Shown piece by piece: positions 7,968 to 16,331 of a stretch of DNA of 64,000 bases. Each line of letters starts with the position of its first letter. Position 1 is the stretch's first letter. Source of the stretch: CAVUPF01 sp963777915 (lineage in GTDB: Bacteria; Actinomycetota; Thermoleophilia; Solirubrobacterales; 70-9); the NCBI GenBank assembly GCA_963777915.1, contig CAVZSH010000005.1, forward strand, positions 930,001 to 994,000, given 5' to 3'. A program made the translations under genes and the position numbers. A model generated the notes under the pieces. The model did not search any database, was not told where the DNA came from, and worked only from the letters and a program-made list of their open reading frames with translations.

Positions 7968-9074
7968 TCAGACGACGAACTTCCCGTCTTCCTGCATCAC
8001 ATTTCCATCGACTTCGAGCTTGCCGCCGAGGCGAAGGTCGCAGACGAGATCGGTGTGAACTGCTGACTCGTTCTCACCACCGGACTCCGGGTAGCTGCGG
8101 CCGACCGCCATGTGAACGGTCCCGCCGATCTTCTCGTCGAGCAGGACCTCGCGGGTGCCTCGATCGATCCCGTAGTTGGTGCCGATCCCCAGCTCGCCAA
8201 GGCGGCGCGCCCCGGAGTCGGTGTCGAGCAGCTTGACCAGGAACTCCTCGCCCCGCTCAGCGCTGGCGTCGACTACCTGGCCCGACTCGAAGCGAAGCCG
8301 CACTCCGGAGACCTCACGCCCACCGATCACCGCCGGCAGGTGGAAGGTCACCTCGCCCTCGACCGAGTCCTCGACCGGCCCGGTGAAGAACTCGCCGTCG
8401 GGCATGTTGTGGCGGCCGTCACAGGGGATGAACTTCCGAGCGGCGATTCCCAGCGTGATGTCGGTCCCAGGCGCTCTCACCCGGACCTCCTCGTGGCCCT
8501 CGATCCACTCCGCAAGTCGCTTCGTCTCAGCCGAGGCACGCTGCCAGGCGGTCAGCGGGTCGCCATCGGCGCCAACCAGACAGGCGCCGTAGTAGAAGTC
8601 CTCGTAGTCGGCCAAGCTCATCTCCGCCTCAGAGGCGTAGGCACTGGTCGGGTAAAGCGTGTAGCACCAGCGGAACTCGCCGGTGGCGCTGCGCTCCATC
8701 GCCCGCGCCAGCAGGTCTCCGGTGGCGCTCTGGCGACGGGTCTGTCGCTCCGGCGGAACCGCTGAGAGCTCGCGGGTGTTGGTGCTGGCGCCGATTGCGA
8801 TGCGCACGTCGGCGTGCTCGACCATCCACTCCGCCACCGGTGAGATCCAGCCGAGCTGGGCGTCGCTGGCGTACTTAAAGTAGGCAGCCGACTGGCCCTC
8901 CAAGGAGACGTTGAGGATCGGGTTGGCGCCCGCCTTCAGTACCTCCTCATAGACCGCCAGTACCAGCGGAGCGGCGGCGTTCTCGCTGTCGATCGAGACG
9001 ACCTCCCCCTCCTTGACCTGTGTCGAGTACCCGACCAGGATCTTCGCCAGGCCCTCTGCCCTCGGGTCCCTCAA
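7968..9074 (-). CDS. M29-family aminopeptidase (AmpS/PepT type)
   Basis: The 368-residue protein matches the M29 thermophilic aminopeptidase family, which removes N-terminal residues using two metal ions. It begins with a region typical of AmpS (AEGLAKILVGYSTQVKEGE). The C-terminal catalytic domain carries FTGPVEDSVEGEVTF, a metal-ligand Glu region, and LGELGIGTNYGID and KIGGTVHMAVGRSYPE with the metal-binding His, followed by SAVHTDLVCDLR. Length fits the family. Its start overlaps the end of pdxT by 4 bp, so it is translationally coupled to the pyridoxal-phosphate synthase genes. A link of peptide turnover to vitamin B6 supply is conceivable but only inferred from position. Confidence 0.9.
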   Translation of the reverse strand: MRDPRAEGLAKILVGYSTQVKEGEVVSIDSENAAAPLVLAVYEEVLKAGANPILNVSLEGQSAAYFKYASDAQLGWISPVAEWMVEHADVRIAIGASTNTRELSAVPPERQTRRQSATGDLLARAMERSATGEFRWCYTLYPTSAYASEAEMSLADYEDFYYGACLVGADGDPLTAWQRASAETKRLAEWIEGHEEVRVRAPGTDITLGIAARKFIPCDGRHNMPDGEFFTGPVEDSVEGEVTFHLPAVIGGREVSGVRLRFESGQVVDASAERGEEFLVKLLDTDSGARRLGELGIGTNYGIDRGTREVLLDEKIGGTVHMAVGRSYPESGGENESAVHTDLVCDLRLGGKLEVDGNVMQEDGKFVV

Positions 9075-9661
9075 CTCATTGCCTCCACCCTGGCGCGCTC
9101 GCGGCCGCTCGTCGCCATTGCCATGAAGAGCGCATGGAAGCGCGGATCATCGGTCAGCTCGGGGTGAAAGGCGCAGGCAAGGACGCCGCCCTCACGGATC
9201 GCCACCGGATGGCCCCCATGGGAAGCGAGTACCTCTACCTCCGGTCCATGCCGCTGCACCCAGGGGGCGCGGATGAAGACGGCGCGCAACGGCTCCTCAC
9301 CAATCCCCTCCACCTTGAGCTCGGCCTCAAAGCTCTGCAGCTGGCGGCCAAAGGCATTGCGTTCTGCGGTCGCATCGATCAGGCCAAGGTGGGCGTCATC
9401 GCAGACGATCAATCCGGCGCAGGTGCCGAGGATCGGCCGTCCGGCCTCATGGTGAGCGAGGATTGCATCCTTCAACCCACCCGACTCGATCCCCATCTCA
9501 ATCGTCGTGCTCTCGCCACCCGGGATCACCAGCCCCTCCAGCCCAACCAGATCCTCGGGACTCCGAGCCTCACGCCCGTCTGCCCCGAGCCCTCGCAGCA
9601 TTCGGACGTGCGCCTCGAACCCGCCCTGAATGGCGAGGACGCCGATGCGCAGCTCAGGCAC
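9071..9661 (-). CDS. pdxT: Pyridoxal 5'-phosphate synthase glutaminase subunit PdxT
   Basis: PdxT releases ammonia from glutamine for PdxS in the DXP-independent route to vitamin B6. The 196-residue protein is a class I glutamine amidotransferase: IGVLAIQGGFEAH at the N-terminus, the glutamine-binding VIPGGESTTI motif near residue 48, the nucleophile Cys in LGTCAGLIV, and the His-Glu dyad in FHPELTDD. It overlaps the 3' end of pdxS by 8 bp and the aminopeptidase start by 4 bp, forming a tight operon. Confidence 0.96.
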   Translation of the reverse strand: MPELRIGVLAIQGGFEAHVRMLRGLGADGREARSPEDLVGLEGLVIPGGESTTIEMGIESGGLKDAILAHHEAGRPILGTCAGLIVCDDAHLGLIDATAERNAFGRQLQSFEAELKVEGIGEEPLRAVFIRAPWVQRHGPEVEVLASHGGHPVAIREGGVLACAFHPELTDDPRFHALFMAMATSGRERARVEAMS

Positions 9662-10541
9662 CGCGATCCTGGAGCAGTGCGTCGGCCGCGGCCAACTCCG
9701 AGATCTCCAACCCCGCCATCGCCTCTCCCAGCCCGATCGAAACTGCAGCGACCCGCTCGGGATCGTTGAAGTGCGTGGTCGCCTCGACGATCGCCCGGGC
9801 GCGGCGCTCCGGGTCGGCGCTCTTGAAGATCCCCGAGCCGACGAAGTTGCCCTCGGCGCCGAGCTGCATCATCAGCGCCGCATCGGCGGGGGTGGCGATT
9901 CCACCGGCGCAGAACAGTGGCACTGGCAGGCGCCCTGCCTCGGCGACCTCGCGGAGGACTTCGAGCGGTGACTGGTGCTCCTTGGCTGCCCCCGCAAGCT
10001 CCTCGGGACCGAGCTGGGAGAGGCTCTTCACAGCGGCGGTTATCTCGCGCATGTGGCGGACCGCCTCAACGATGTTTCCGGTGCCGGCCTCACCCTTGGA
10101 GCGGATCATCGCCGCGCCCTCGCCGATCCTTCTCAGCGCCTCGCCGAGGTTGGTGGCGCCGCAGACGAAGGGGACCTCGAAGGCGAGCTTGTCGATGTGG
10201 TTGCGCTCATCTGCCGGGGTCAGCACCTCCGACTCATCGACATAGTCGACTTCAAGCGATTGCAGCACCTGGGCCTCTGCGAAGTGACCGATCCGGGCCT
10301 TCGCCATCACCGGAATACTCACCGCCGCCTGGATCCCCTTGATCATCGCCGGGTCAGACATCCGGGCCACCCCCCCGTCCCGGCGGATATCCGCTGGAAC
10401 CCGCTCCAGGGCCATCACAGCGCAGGCTCCAGCCTCCTCGGCGACCTCTGCCTGCTCCGGAGTGACCACGTCCATGATCACCCCACCCTTGAGCATCTCA
10501 GCCAAGCCGGTCTTCACCCTGAAGGTGGCGCGCTCGGTCAT
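9654..10541 (-). CDS. pdxS: Pyridoxal 5'-phosphate synthase subunit PdxS
   Basis: PdxS condenses ribose 5-phosphate, glyceraldehyde 3-phosphate and ammonia into pyridoxal 5'-phosphate. The 295-residue TIM-barrel protein has the diagnostic motifs GGVIMDVVTPEQA, ALERVPADIRRDGGVARM, MAKARIGHFAEAQVL with the active-site lysine, DYVDESEVLTPADE, and GTGNIVEAVRHMR. Length is standard. It is placed 25 bp after an RpiR-type regulator gene and overlaps pdxT, so the order regulator-pdxS-pdxT-aminopeptidase is probably one transcript. Confidence 0.97.
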   Translation of the reverse strand: MTERATFRVKTGLAEMLKGGVIMDVVTPEQAEVAEEAGACAVMALERVPADIRRDGGVARMSDPAMIKGIQAAVSIPVMAKARIGHFAEAQVLQSLEVDYVDESEVLTPADERNHIDKLAFEVPFVCGATNLGEALRRIGEGAAMIRSKGEAGTGNIVEAVRHMREITAAVKSLSQLGPEELAGAAKEHQSPLEVLREVAEAGRLPVPLFCAGGIATPADAALMMQLGAEGNFVGSGIFKSADPERRARAIVEATTHFNDPERVAAVSIGLGEAMAGLEISELAAADALLQDRGA

Positions 10542-10566
10542 GATCCCAATATACGGGGAGGAAGTC

Positions 10567-11424
10567 TTACTTCAGCTTGTAGGCGCGAATCCGGTCTTTG
10601 TGCGCAGCCTCATCCCGCGCGTAGAGACCGTGAGCCAGCGCCTGCACGAGCGCCATCAGCGCCGTGTTTGACCGTGCGAAAGATGGGCTGTTCGAGGAGA
10701 AGTAGAGAGTCAGCTCAGCGTGCTCGCCGACCTCAGACAACGAAGCGTCGGATATCGCCAGCGTGCGGGCACGCCGATGCAGCGCGAGCTTCATCGCGCG
10801 CAACAACAGCGGGTGGGCGCGGCCGGCCGAGAGGACGATGACCAGCGTCTCCTCATCGATCCGCCCAAGACGCTGGAGGGACTCACCGCCGGTGCTGGCG
10901 ACAATCTCCGCGCGGATGTCGAGCAAGCTGAGCGTGTGTCGCAGGTAGCTGGCAAAGAAGGCCATCTGGTCAACGCCGACGATGACGACGCGCTGGGCGT
11001 TGGCGAGCGCCGCGACCGAAGCGTCGACCTGCTCGCGAGTGAGGTTGCGCGCTGTTTCCTCCAGGTTCGCGTAGTCGGCGCCAAGCGACCCCTCCAGCTC
11101 GGAGTGATCGAAGGAGAAGAGCGCTCCTGCAGAGCCGCTGCCGCCGTTGCTGCCGGCGATTGAATTGCGGTACTCCTCAATTGCCGCCTGCTGGAGCTCG
11201 GGATAGCCCTCGAAGCCGAGGGCCTGGGAGAAGCGCACCACGGTCGATGAGGAGGTGCTCGCTCTACGCGCGAGCTCCTCGGCAGTCAGGAAGGCTGCCT
11301 CGTCGAGGTGGTCGACGATGTAGCGGGCAACATCCTTCTGGGAGCGCGAGAACTCATCGAAGCGCTCCTGGATGTACTCGGAAAGGCTTTTGAGCTGAGG
11401 GGACTTCGTCGCGGTCTTGGTCAC
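10567..11424 (-). CDS. RpiR-family transcriptional regulator with SIS domain
   Basis: The 285-residue protein has an N-terminal RpiR-type helix-turn-helix (about residues 20-85, with FLTAEELARRASTSSSTVVRF) and a C-terminal SIS sugar-phosphate-binding domain (about residues 130-265, with VVIVGVDQMAFFASYL and LVIVLSAGRAHPLL). Such regulators sense phosphosugars. GTG at 11424 is chosen; the frame runs on upstream into the divergent gene, but without family similarity. It sits directly upstream of pdxS on the same strand. Because PdxS uses sugar phosphates, regulation of pdxST by a phosphosugar sensor is a reasonable inference; PLP-binding MocR/PdxR regulators are the usual controllers in actinobacteria. 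Confidence 0.88.
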   Translation of the reverse strand: MTKTATKSPQLKSLSEYIQERFDEFSRSQKDVARYIVDHLDEAAFLTAEELARRASTSSSTVVRFSQALGFEGYPELQQAAIEEYRNSIAGSNGGSGSAGALFSFDHSELEGSLGADYANLEETARNLTREQVDASVAALANAQRVVIVGVDQMAFFASYLRHTLSLLDIRAEIVASTGGESLQRLGRIDEETLVIVLSAGRAHPLLLRAMKLALHRRARTLAISDASLSEVGEHAELTLYFSSNSPSFARSNTALMALVQALAHGLYARDEAAHKDRIRAYKLK

Positions 11425-11472
11425 GGCGGTCCATTTCGCCGGGCCTCGTGCTTTCCCTTCCAATCTGGTTGG

Positions 11473-11823
11473 ATGAGCGCAGCGATGGAGTCGACAAGCC
11501 GGCACGACGGGCTCCCCAGCATCAGGTGGAGCCTGCGCGGGCGCACCGACGAAGGCGATGAGGCGTGGCTGATCCGCGGCATCTCCCAGAAGCTCTACCG
11601 CTGCCCAGGGTGCCACGGCGAGATCGAGATCGGGACCGAGCACACCGTGGTCCAGTTCGTGCGCCGGCTCGGCGGGACCGACCACCACCACTGGCACCGG
11701 CGCTGCGCGGAAGAGCTACTGATTCCCGAGCTGAGCGAGGTGCGGCGCGTACCGGCCTCGGAGTCTTCGCGACCCAAGCTGGAGGCACGAGGCCGGGTCA
11801 AGTCCGGGCGCCGGCGCCGCTAG
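11473..11823 (+). CDS. Small probable zinc-binding protein (actinobacterial type)
   Basis: A 116-residue protein with a central LYRCPGCHGEIEIGTEH segment and a following HHHWHRRCAEELL segment, so that two close cysteines, histidines and a third cysteine could hold zinc in an HNH/treble-clef-like arrangement. The C-terminus is rich in Arg and Lys. Proteins of this type are widespread in actinobacteria and are sometimes labelled ATP/GTP-binding without evidence. The start at 11473 puts it 48 bp from the divergent regulator gene, and its stop is followed immediately by the next gene (GTG 11825). Function unknown; nucleic-acid binding is likely from composition only. Confidence 0.72.
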   Translation: MSAAMESTSRHDGLPSIRWSLRGRTDEGDEAWLIRGISQKLYRCPGCHGEIEIGTEHTVVQFVRRLGGTDHHHWHRRCAEELLIPELSEVRRVPASESSRPKLEARGRVKSGRRRR

Positions 11824-11824
11824 C

Positions 11825-12574
11825 GTGGCCGCGCGGATCAGGCCGATATCGATCTACGCCCGGATCGCCCGCACCTACGCGAGGCGGGCGCCCTCCCTCC
11901 TGTTGCTGGCGGTGGTCGTCTTCGTGCCCCTCGGGATGATTGACGCGATCGCCGTCAACGCCGAATTAGGGTCGCTCAGCGTCTCCAACGGTCTGCCCCT
12001 CGCCGCGGCAATCGGCGCGGTCATGGCGTTGACGGTCACCGGGCTGATCGGGGAGGTCTTCTACAGCGGCGCCGTGGCGATCTCCCTGACCCACGCCGAG
12101 TACGACCGGGCGCCCTCCGTGCGAGAGATCTCCCGCCGGCTCGACTATCGCAGGCTGATCGCCGTCGACCTGCTTTACGGGCTGATCGTCGCGGCCGGCT
12201 TGATCCTCTTTCTCGCCCCCGGGGTACTCGCCTTCGTCTGGTTCGGGCTGGCCGGGCCGGTGGTCGAGATCGAGAGACGTAGCGTGCGGGGCGCCTTTCG
12301 GCGCAGCTGGGACCTAGTGCGAGAGCAGTTTTGGGCGGTGCTCCTGGTGCTGGGGTCGATCGAGGTGGCAGGGGACGGGATCGCGGGGCTAACGGCCGGC
12401 ATCGCCCACCGCCTGCTGGGCCACTCGCTGCTGGGGACTTGGGTCGCCGAGTCCCTCTCCAACATCCTGCTGGCCCCGATCTACGCCGTGGCAGCAGTGC
12501 TGCTCACGCTCGACCTGATCGCCGAGAAGGACGGGGTGGGGCCAAGGCTACACTCGACTCCGCGCCGCATATGA
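11825..12574 (+). CDS. Multi-pass membrane protein, unknown function
   Basis: A 249-residue protein with about five hydrophobic segments, among them LLLLAVVVFVPLGMIDAIAV (26-45), AAAIGAVMALTVTGLIGEVF (55-75), a helix near 120-145 and a last one near 215-235. The segment SVRGAFRRSWDLVREQFW is reminiscent of membrane domains seen in YciC-like and glycerophosphodiesterase-associated proteins; this is a weak resemblance. It starts with GTG one base after the preceding stop, and its stop overlaps the next gene's ATG (ATGA), so it is coupled to both neighbours. Confidence 0.72.
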   Translation: MAARIRPISIYARIARTYARRAPSLLLLAVVVFVPLGMIDAIAVNAELGSLSVSNGLPLAAAIGAVMALTVTGLIGEVFYSGAVAISLTHAEYDRAPSVREISRRLDYRRLIAVDLLYGLIVAAGLILFLAPGVLAFVWFGLAGPVVEIERRSVRGAFRRSWDLVREQFWAVLLVLGSIEVAGDGIAGLTAGIAHRLLGHSLLGTWVAESLSNILLAPIYAVAAVLLTLDLIAEKDGVGPRLHSTPRRI

Positions 12575-13437
12575 GCTCCGCCTCGGTCTTCTCGAACTTC
12601 TGGAACCAGCTGGTCGAACACGACGAGCAGGGCCTGTTCTTGGTCCTGAGCGGATTCATCCTTTCCTTCGCCTTCATCAGGATGAGCACCCGACTGATGC
12701 GCAGCGACAGGGTGCCGTGGTGGCCGGGCAGCGTGGTCAGCGACGGCGGCGTCCACCTGCACCATCTCGTTTTCGGCATCGTCACGATGATGATCGCCGG
12801 CACAATTGGCTTCGCGGTGCTCGGGCACAGCCCTTATGCAGAGATCTGCGCCTTCTTCTTTGGCGTCGGCGGCGGCCTCACCATTGACGAGTTCGCCCTT
12901 TGGGTTTACCTCGACGATGTCTATTGGGCCGAGCAGGGCCGCAGCTCGATTGACGCAACGGTGATCGCGGCAGCCGGGATGATGTTGATGCTGTTGGGCT
13001 TCAGCCCGCTCAGCTTTGAGACTGGCTCGGTCGAGGCGGTGATCGGAAGCATCGCGGCCGCGCTGATCATCTTCGGACTGGTGGCGATCTGTTTCGCAAA
13101 GCAGCGGATCCTGCATGGGGTAATCGGCTTTTTCGTCTTCCCGATCGCGATTTACGGGGCCGCGCGGGTCGGCAAGCCGAACTCCCCCTGGGCGCGGCGC
13201 CTGTACCGCGGGCGGCGGCCCGCGAAGCAGGCGAAGTCCGAGCGGCGCTTCCATCCCGACCGCCGCACCGAGCGCTTCAAGAACGCCTTCCGCGACATTG
13301 TCGGCGGCAAGCCGAGCGAGGGCGTCACCGCGGTGAGGGAAGTGGCGCTCGACGCCACCCGCGATGCCGCCGCGGAAGTCCGCCACCGGGCGGAGCAGGT
13401 CGCCCACTCGGCCGACCGCGCCGGCGGGGGTGGCTGA
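12571..13437 (+). CDS. Multi-pass membrane protein with His-rich core, unknown function
   Basis: A 288-residue protein with about six membrane helices in the first 200 residues and a charged C-terminal tail of about 85 residues. The sequence GGVHLHHLVFGIV places three histidines at the entrance of a helix, followed by acidic residues in TIDEFALWVYLDDVYW. This suggests a metal or proton site inside the membrane, which is inference from residue placement. The start ATG overlaps the stop of the preceding membrane protein. I recall similar integral membrane proteins in actinobacteria but cannot name a characterised member. Confidence 0.72.
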   Translation: MSSASVFSNFWNQLVEHDEQGLFLVLSGFILSFAFIRMSTRLMRSDRVPWWPGSVVSDGGVHLHHLVFGIVTMMIAGTIGFAVLGHSPYAEICAFFFGVGGGLTIDEFALWVYLDDVYWAEQGRSSIDATVIAAAGMMLMLLGFSPLSFETGSVEAVIGSIAAALIIFGLVAICFAKQRILHGVIGFFVFPIAIYGAARVGKPNSPWARRLYRGRRPAKQAKSERRFHPDRRTERFKNAFRDIVGGKPSEGVTAVREVALDATRDAAAEVRHRAEQVAHSADRAGGGG

Positions 13438-13681
13438 GGCCTACCCGGCCGACCACGGCTGAGGCGCGCGCAGGCAGGCGATCCTACGAACCTGGCGCTG
13501 GAGCCATCGGCCAGGCCTTGGCCGTAGGTCCGGTGGCTGTCGTCTCAAGCACGAGGGCGGATACAATGACCGCAAAACAGGCAGGCATCGGGAGCGAATT
13601 ACTAACGCTGCTGCGGGAACCACCGGTGGGGCGACTCTCCCAAGGGCCGAGCCTAGCGTCCGTAGACTCAGGACTACGGTT

Positions 13682-14464
13682 ATGCAACGCCGCCTCGTCA
13701 TCCCGATCGCCCTTCTCCTCGCCGCGCTCCTCAGCGCTAGCGTCGCGCGCGGTGAGCTGACTCAGAGCGAAGGCCTGCGGGTGGCCTTCGACGGGGGCTT
13801 TTCCCCAAGCTCACTGCCGCGCAACCGCCCTGTCCCGGTGACCGTGCGGATCGAGGGCTCAATCGGTACCGTCAACGGTAGCGAGCCGCCCCAGCTCCGG
13901 CAGGTCTCTTTTGCGATAAATCGCAACGGAAAGCTCTTCTCAAGCGGCCTTCCGAGCTGCCCGATCGAACTGCTCCAATCGACCACCAGCCAGGCCGCCC
14001 TGGCGCGCTGTCGACACGCCCTTATCGGCCGGGGCAACTTCGGCGCGGACGTCGACTTCCCGAGCCTCCCCTTGGTCCCCGTCCGTGGCAGGCTGCTCGC
14101 CTTCAACGGTAGAAGCAACGGCCAGCCTGAGATCCTCCTTCACCTATATGTCGCCAGCCCGGCGCAGGTAACCCTCGTGCTGCCATTCAAGGTCATCAAA
14201 CAGAGCGCGGGCGCCTTCGGCACCGTCCTCTCCTCACAGATCCCGAAAATAGCGGGGGAACTTGGCTACGTGACCGAAATCGACCTCGAAATAGGCCGCC
14301 GATACCGCTACCGGGGCCTGCCGCGGAGCCTCCTCAGCGCAAGCTGCGCTGCCCCCGCAGGGTTCCCGGGCGCGATCTTCAACTTCGCCAAGGGCAGCTT
14401 CTCCTTCGCCAATGGCCAGCGGCTCACCACCACCCTTACCCGCGACTGCCAGGTCCGCCAGTAG
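13682..14464 (+). CDS. Secreted protein, unknown function
   Basis: A 260-residue protein with a clear signal peptide (MQRRLVIPIALLLAALLSA, cleavage near residue 23) and a beta-rich body containing five cysteines that could form disulphides (for example SCPIEL, ARCRHAL, SASCAAP, TRDCQ). Motifs such as ALIGRGNFGAD and the ending in a conserved FANGQRLTTTLTRDC recur in secreted proteins of Solirubrobacterales, to judge from memory of the family style. No catalytic motif seen. A 240-bp gap precedes it, in which I see no gene. Export by the Sec pathway is likely; role unknown. Confidence 0.72.
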   Translation: MQRRLVIPIALLLAALLSASVARGELTQSEGLRVAFDGGFSPSSLPRNRPVPVTVRIEGSIGTVNGSEPPQLRQVSFAINRNGKLFSSGLPSCPIELLQSTTSQAALARCRHALIGRGNFGADVDFPSLPLVPVRGRLLAFNGRSNGQPEILLHLYVASPAQVTLVLPFKVIKQSAGAFGTVLSSQIPKIAGELGYVTEIDLEIGRRYRYRGLPRSLLSASCAAPAGFPGAIFNFAKGSFSFANGQRLTTTLTRDCQVRQ

Positions 14465-14495
14465 GAGGCGACCCGGCGGGGTGCGATGCACTGCG

Positions 14496-14702
14496 CTAGT
14501 CGTGGCTGGGTCCGAGGTGAGCGAAACGTGGGTCGGGATCGCCGAGTTCCTTGCCGTTGATCCACGCCCGGCTGCCGCGAGGGCCCGCCTTGACCCAGCC
14601 CGCGTCCTCCTGACCGTCGCTGACCACCCGGGCGATGCGACCGACACTAGCCTCGGCGACAAGCGCCCTTAGGACTCGCTCATATGACTTGGCATTGCTC
14701 AT
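14496..14702 (-). CDS. Small hypothetical protein
   Basis: A 68-residue acidic/basic mixed protein starting MSNAKSYERVLRALVAEA with a compact fold prediction (helix then beta strands) and no membrane segment. It is convergent with the secreted-protein gene ending at 14464 and divergent from the deacetylase gene. Codon use is normal for the region: strong G/C third positions. I do not recognise it. Confidence is moderate because short frames are common in high-GC DNA. Confidence 0.45.
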   Translation of the reverse strand: MSNAKSYERVLRALVAEASVGRIARVVSDGQEDAGWVKAGPRGSRAWINGKELGDPDPRFAHLGPSHD

Positions 14703-14754
14703 GCGAGCGACGCTACCCGGCCATCCTTTAGCCGACCTATGCTCTTCCTAAAAG

Positions 14755-15711
14755 GTGGACACCGACGCCGCCATGGATTACGTTCATCCTGGGAGTGTGG
14801 GGTCGTCCAAGGCGGACAAGCAATGGCCACGGAGGGCACCCGAGATCGGTAAGAAACTTCAGGAAGTACGCGCCCCGAGAGACTCCAAGCCCGACGATTG
14901 CCCGCCCAGGGTCGACCCCGCCCGCTCGCGTGGACGATGGGAGCGGAGGGTCTTCGAGCTGTGGCTGAGGACCGCCGGCATCGCCTTGGCGCTCGCGACA
15001 ATCGGCTGCGGCAGCATGAGTGTCGACCGGGCGAACTCGGCGAGCAGAAACGGAGACACCCCGGCCCGGGCGCGCGCGCGCCAAGTCGTCGGTTGTAGGG
15101 ACGGCAGCGGCGGCGTAGTAAACCACGGATCGCGCTCTCGCCCCGTGATCGCACTGACCTTCGACGACGGACCGAGCCTGACCTACACGCCGCGCATTCT
15201 CTCGATACTCAATCGCCTCCATGCCAGCGCCACCTTCTTCGAGGAGGGTCGCCACGTTCCCCATCGTGAAGCGCTGATGCGACAGATCCTCGCGAGTGGC
15301 GATGAGATCGGAAACCACTCCTTTACCCATCCCCGCGATCCCGGATACGGCCAGCTTCGAGGAACAGATCGCCGAATCAAGGCTGCCACCGGCTTTACCC
15401 CCTGCCTCTTCCGCCCCCCCTATGGGCTGATCGACGCGAAGGTCGTCTCCGCAGCACGGCGTAACCACTTGGAGATGATCCTCTGGGATGTCGACTCCCG
15501 GGACGACAAGCACCCTGGAGTCGCGGCCATCCGCTCCAACGCCGTCGATCTAGCTCAACCGGGCTCGATCATCCTCATGCACGATGGCGGCCACCACCCC
15601 CAGACCGTCGCCGCGCTGCCGGCAGTCATCCGAGGTCTTCGCTCCCGCGGCTTTCGATTCGCCACCATCACCGCTTTACTGGGTGGCAGGTTCGTCTACC
15701 GAGACCATTGA
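14755..15711 (+). CDS. Polysaccharide deacetylase (NodB domain), probably membrane-anchored or exported
   Basis: A carbohydrate esterase 4 family enzyme that removes N- or O-acetyl groups from polysaccharides such as peptidoglycan or chitin-like glycans. All five NodB motifs are visible: TFDDGPS (catalytic base and metal Asp), GNHSFTHP (two metal His), RPPYG, a DVDSRD segment, and ILMHDGG with the catalytic His. A hydrophobic segment, LRTAGIALALATIGCG, precedes the catalytic domain and could be a lipoprotein or signal anchor; TIGC is a poor lipobox. The frame opens with GTG at 14755, followed by an ATG at 14773. About 60 residues would precede the hydrophobic segment, so the true start may be further in. 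Confidence 0.87.
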   Translation: MDTDAAMDYVHPGSVGSSKADKQWPRRAPEIGKKLQEVRAPRDSKPDDCPPRVDPARSRGRWERRVFELWLRTAGIALALATIGCGSMSVDRANSASRNGDTPARARARQVVGCRDGSGGVVNHGSRSRPVIALTFDDGPSLTYTPRILSILNRLHASATFFEEGRHVPHREALMRQILASGDEIGNHSFTHPRDPGYGQLRGTDRRIKAATGFTPCLFRPPYGLIDAKVVSAARRNHLEMILWDVDSRDDKHPGVAAIRSNAVDLAQPGSIILMHDGGHHPQTVAALPAVIRGLRSRGFRFATITALLGGRFVYRDH

Positions 15712-15785
15712 AGGAGAACTGGGCTCAAACCAACCACGCCGTTCTGGGTAGCCACGATCGGGGCTTCGGCACATGCCAAGGGCTG

Positions 15786-15968
15786 CTATGAGCAGTTCCT
15801 GTTCGACTCATTGAGCCCGAGAGGAACCGCTCGCCGCAATTCGACCCCCGCCTCGAGCGGCCAGCGCGCGAGCGTCTCTTGCGTCCGCTCCCAGGCGCCC
15901 GGAATCGCATCGAGGATTTCGGTGATGCGGACGGCGTCGGGGTCGGCGTCGTCCAGCGTGGTGTACAC
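15786..15968 (-). pseudogene. Possible gene fragment in a 335-bp gap
   Basis: Between the deacetylase (ends 15711) and the next plus-strand gene (16047) a 60-codon minus-strand frame reads VYTTLDDADPDAVRITEIL and then a helix with WERTQETLARWPLEAGVE. This has the balanced composition of a real protein segment, but there is no convincing start and it stops early. It may be the remnant of a gene broken when the neighbouring accessory region formed. The rest of the gap shows no gene. Low confidence. Confidence 0.25.
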
Positions 15969-16046
15969 GAATTAACACAATATGTGTAGCAGTTTGGGAA
16001 GGGCATCTCATCCGCCAACGGGCCCGCGGTCGTTACCCTCAGGAGG

Positions 16047-16331
16047 ATGACTACCTTGCTGGATCTGGAGATGCTTCCCGGCGCCGGCCTGGTCCAGCGA
16101 GGGGTCGCAGACTTGGATGCGGGTCGTGAATCTGCCGAGTCCCTGCTCGTATCGATCGGCGCCCCGCGCCTGCAATCGGTGGGTATTGAGCTGTCCTCGC
16201 CGATCCTGTCTCCGGAGCACAAACTCTATTTGCTCCTTGTGCGGGAGAAGGGCGACGCCGCTCACTCCGCCTATAACGCCTTGATCCGCCGTCTCGTCAG
16301 CTTCGAGCGGGCGGCTGCATGCGCGAACTAG
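16047..16331 (+). CDS. Small partner protein of nucleotidyltransferase (putative antitoxin)
   Basis: A 94-residue protein, MTTLLDLEMLPGAGLVQRGV at the start, mostly helical, without membrane segments. A candidate Shine-Dalgarno AGGAGG lies at 16040-16045, very close to the ATG. It overlaps the following nucleotidyltransferase-like gene by 13 bp, which means translational coupling. Two-gene sets of a small helical protein and a DUF6036-type nucleotidyltransferase occur on accessory DNA and are thought to be toxin-antitoxin-like; this is family-level knowledge plus position, not a motif in this small protein. Confidence 0.7.
   Translation: MTTLLDLEMLPGAGLVQRGVADLDAGRESAESLLVSIGAPRLQSVGIELSSPILSPEHKLYLLLVREKGDAAHSAYNALIRRLVSFERAAACAN

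Noticed and set aside
15725..16222. 165-codon minus-strand gene
   Set aside because: Ser/Arg/Pro-rich, overlaps the antitoxin-like gene on the other strand and has no family resemblance; only a 60-codon stretch in another frame looks protein-like.
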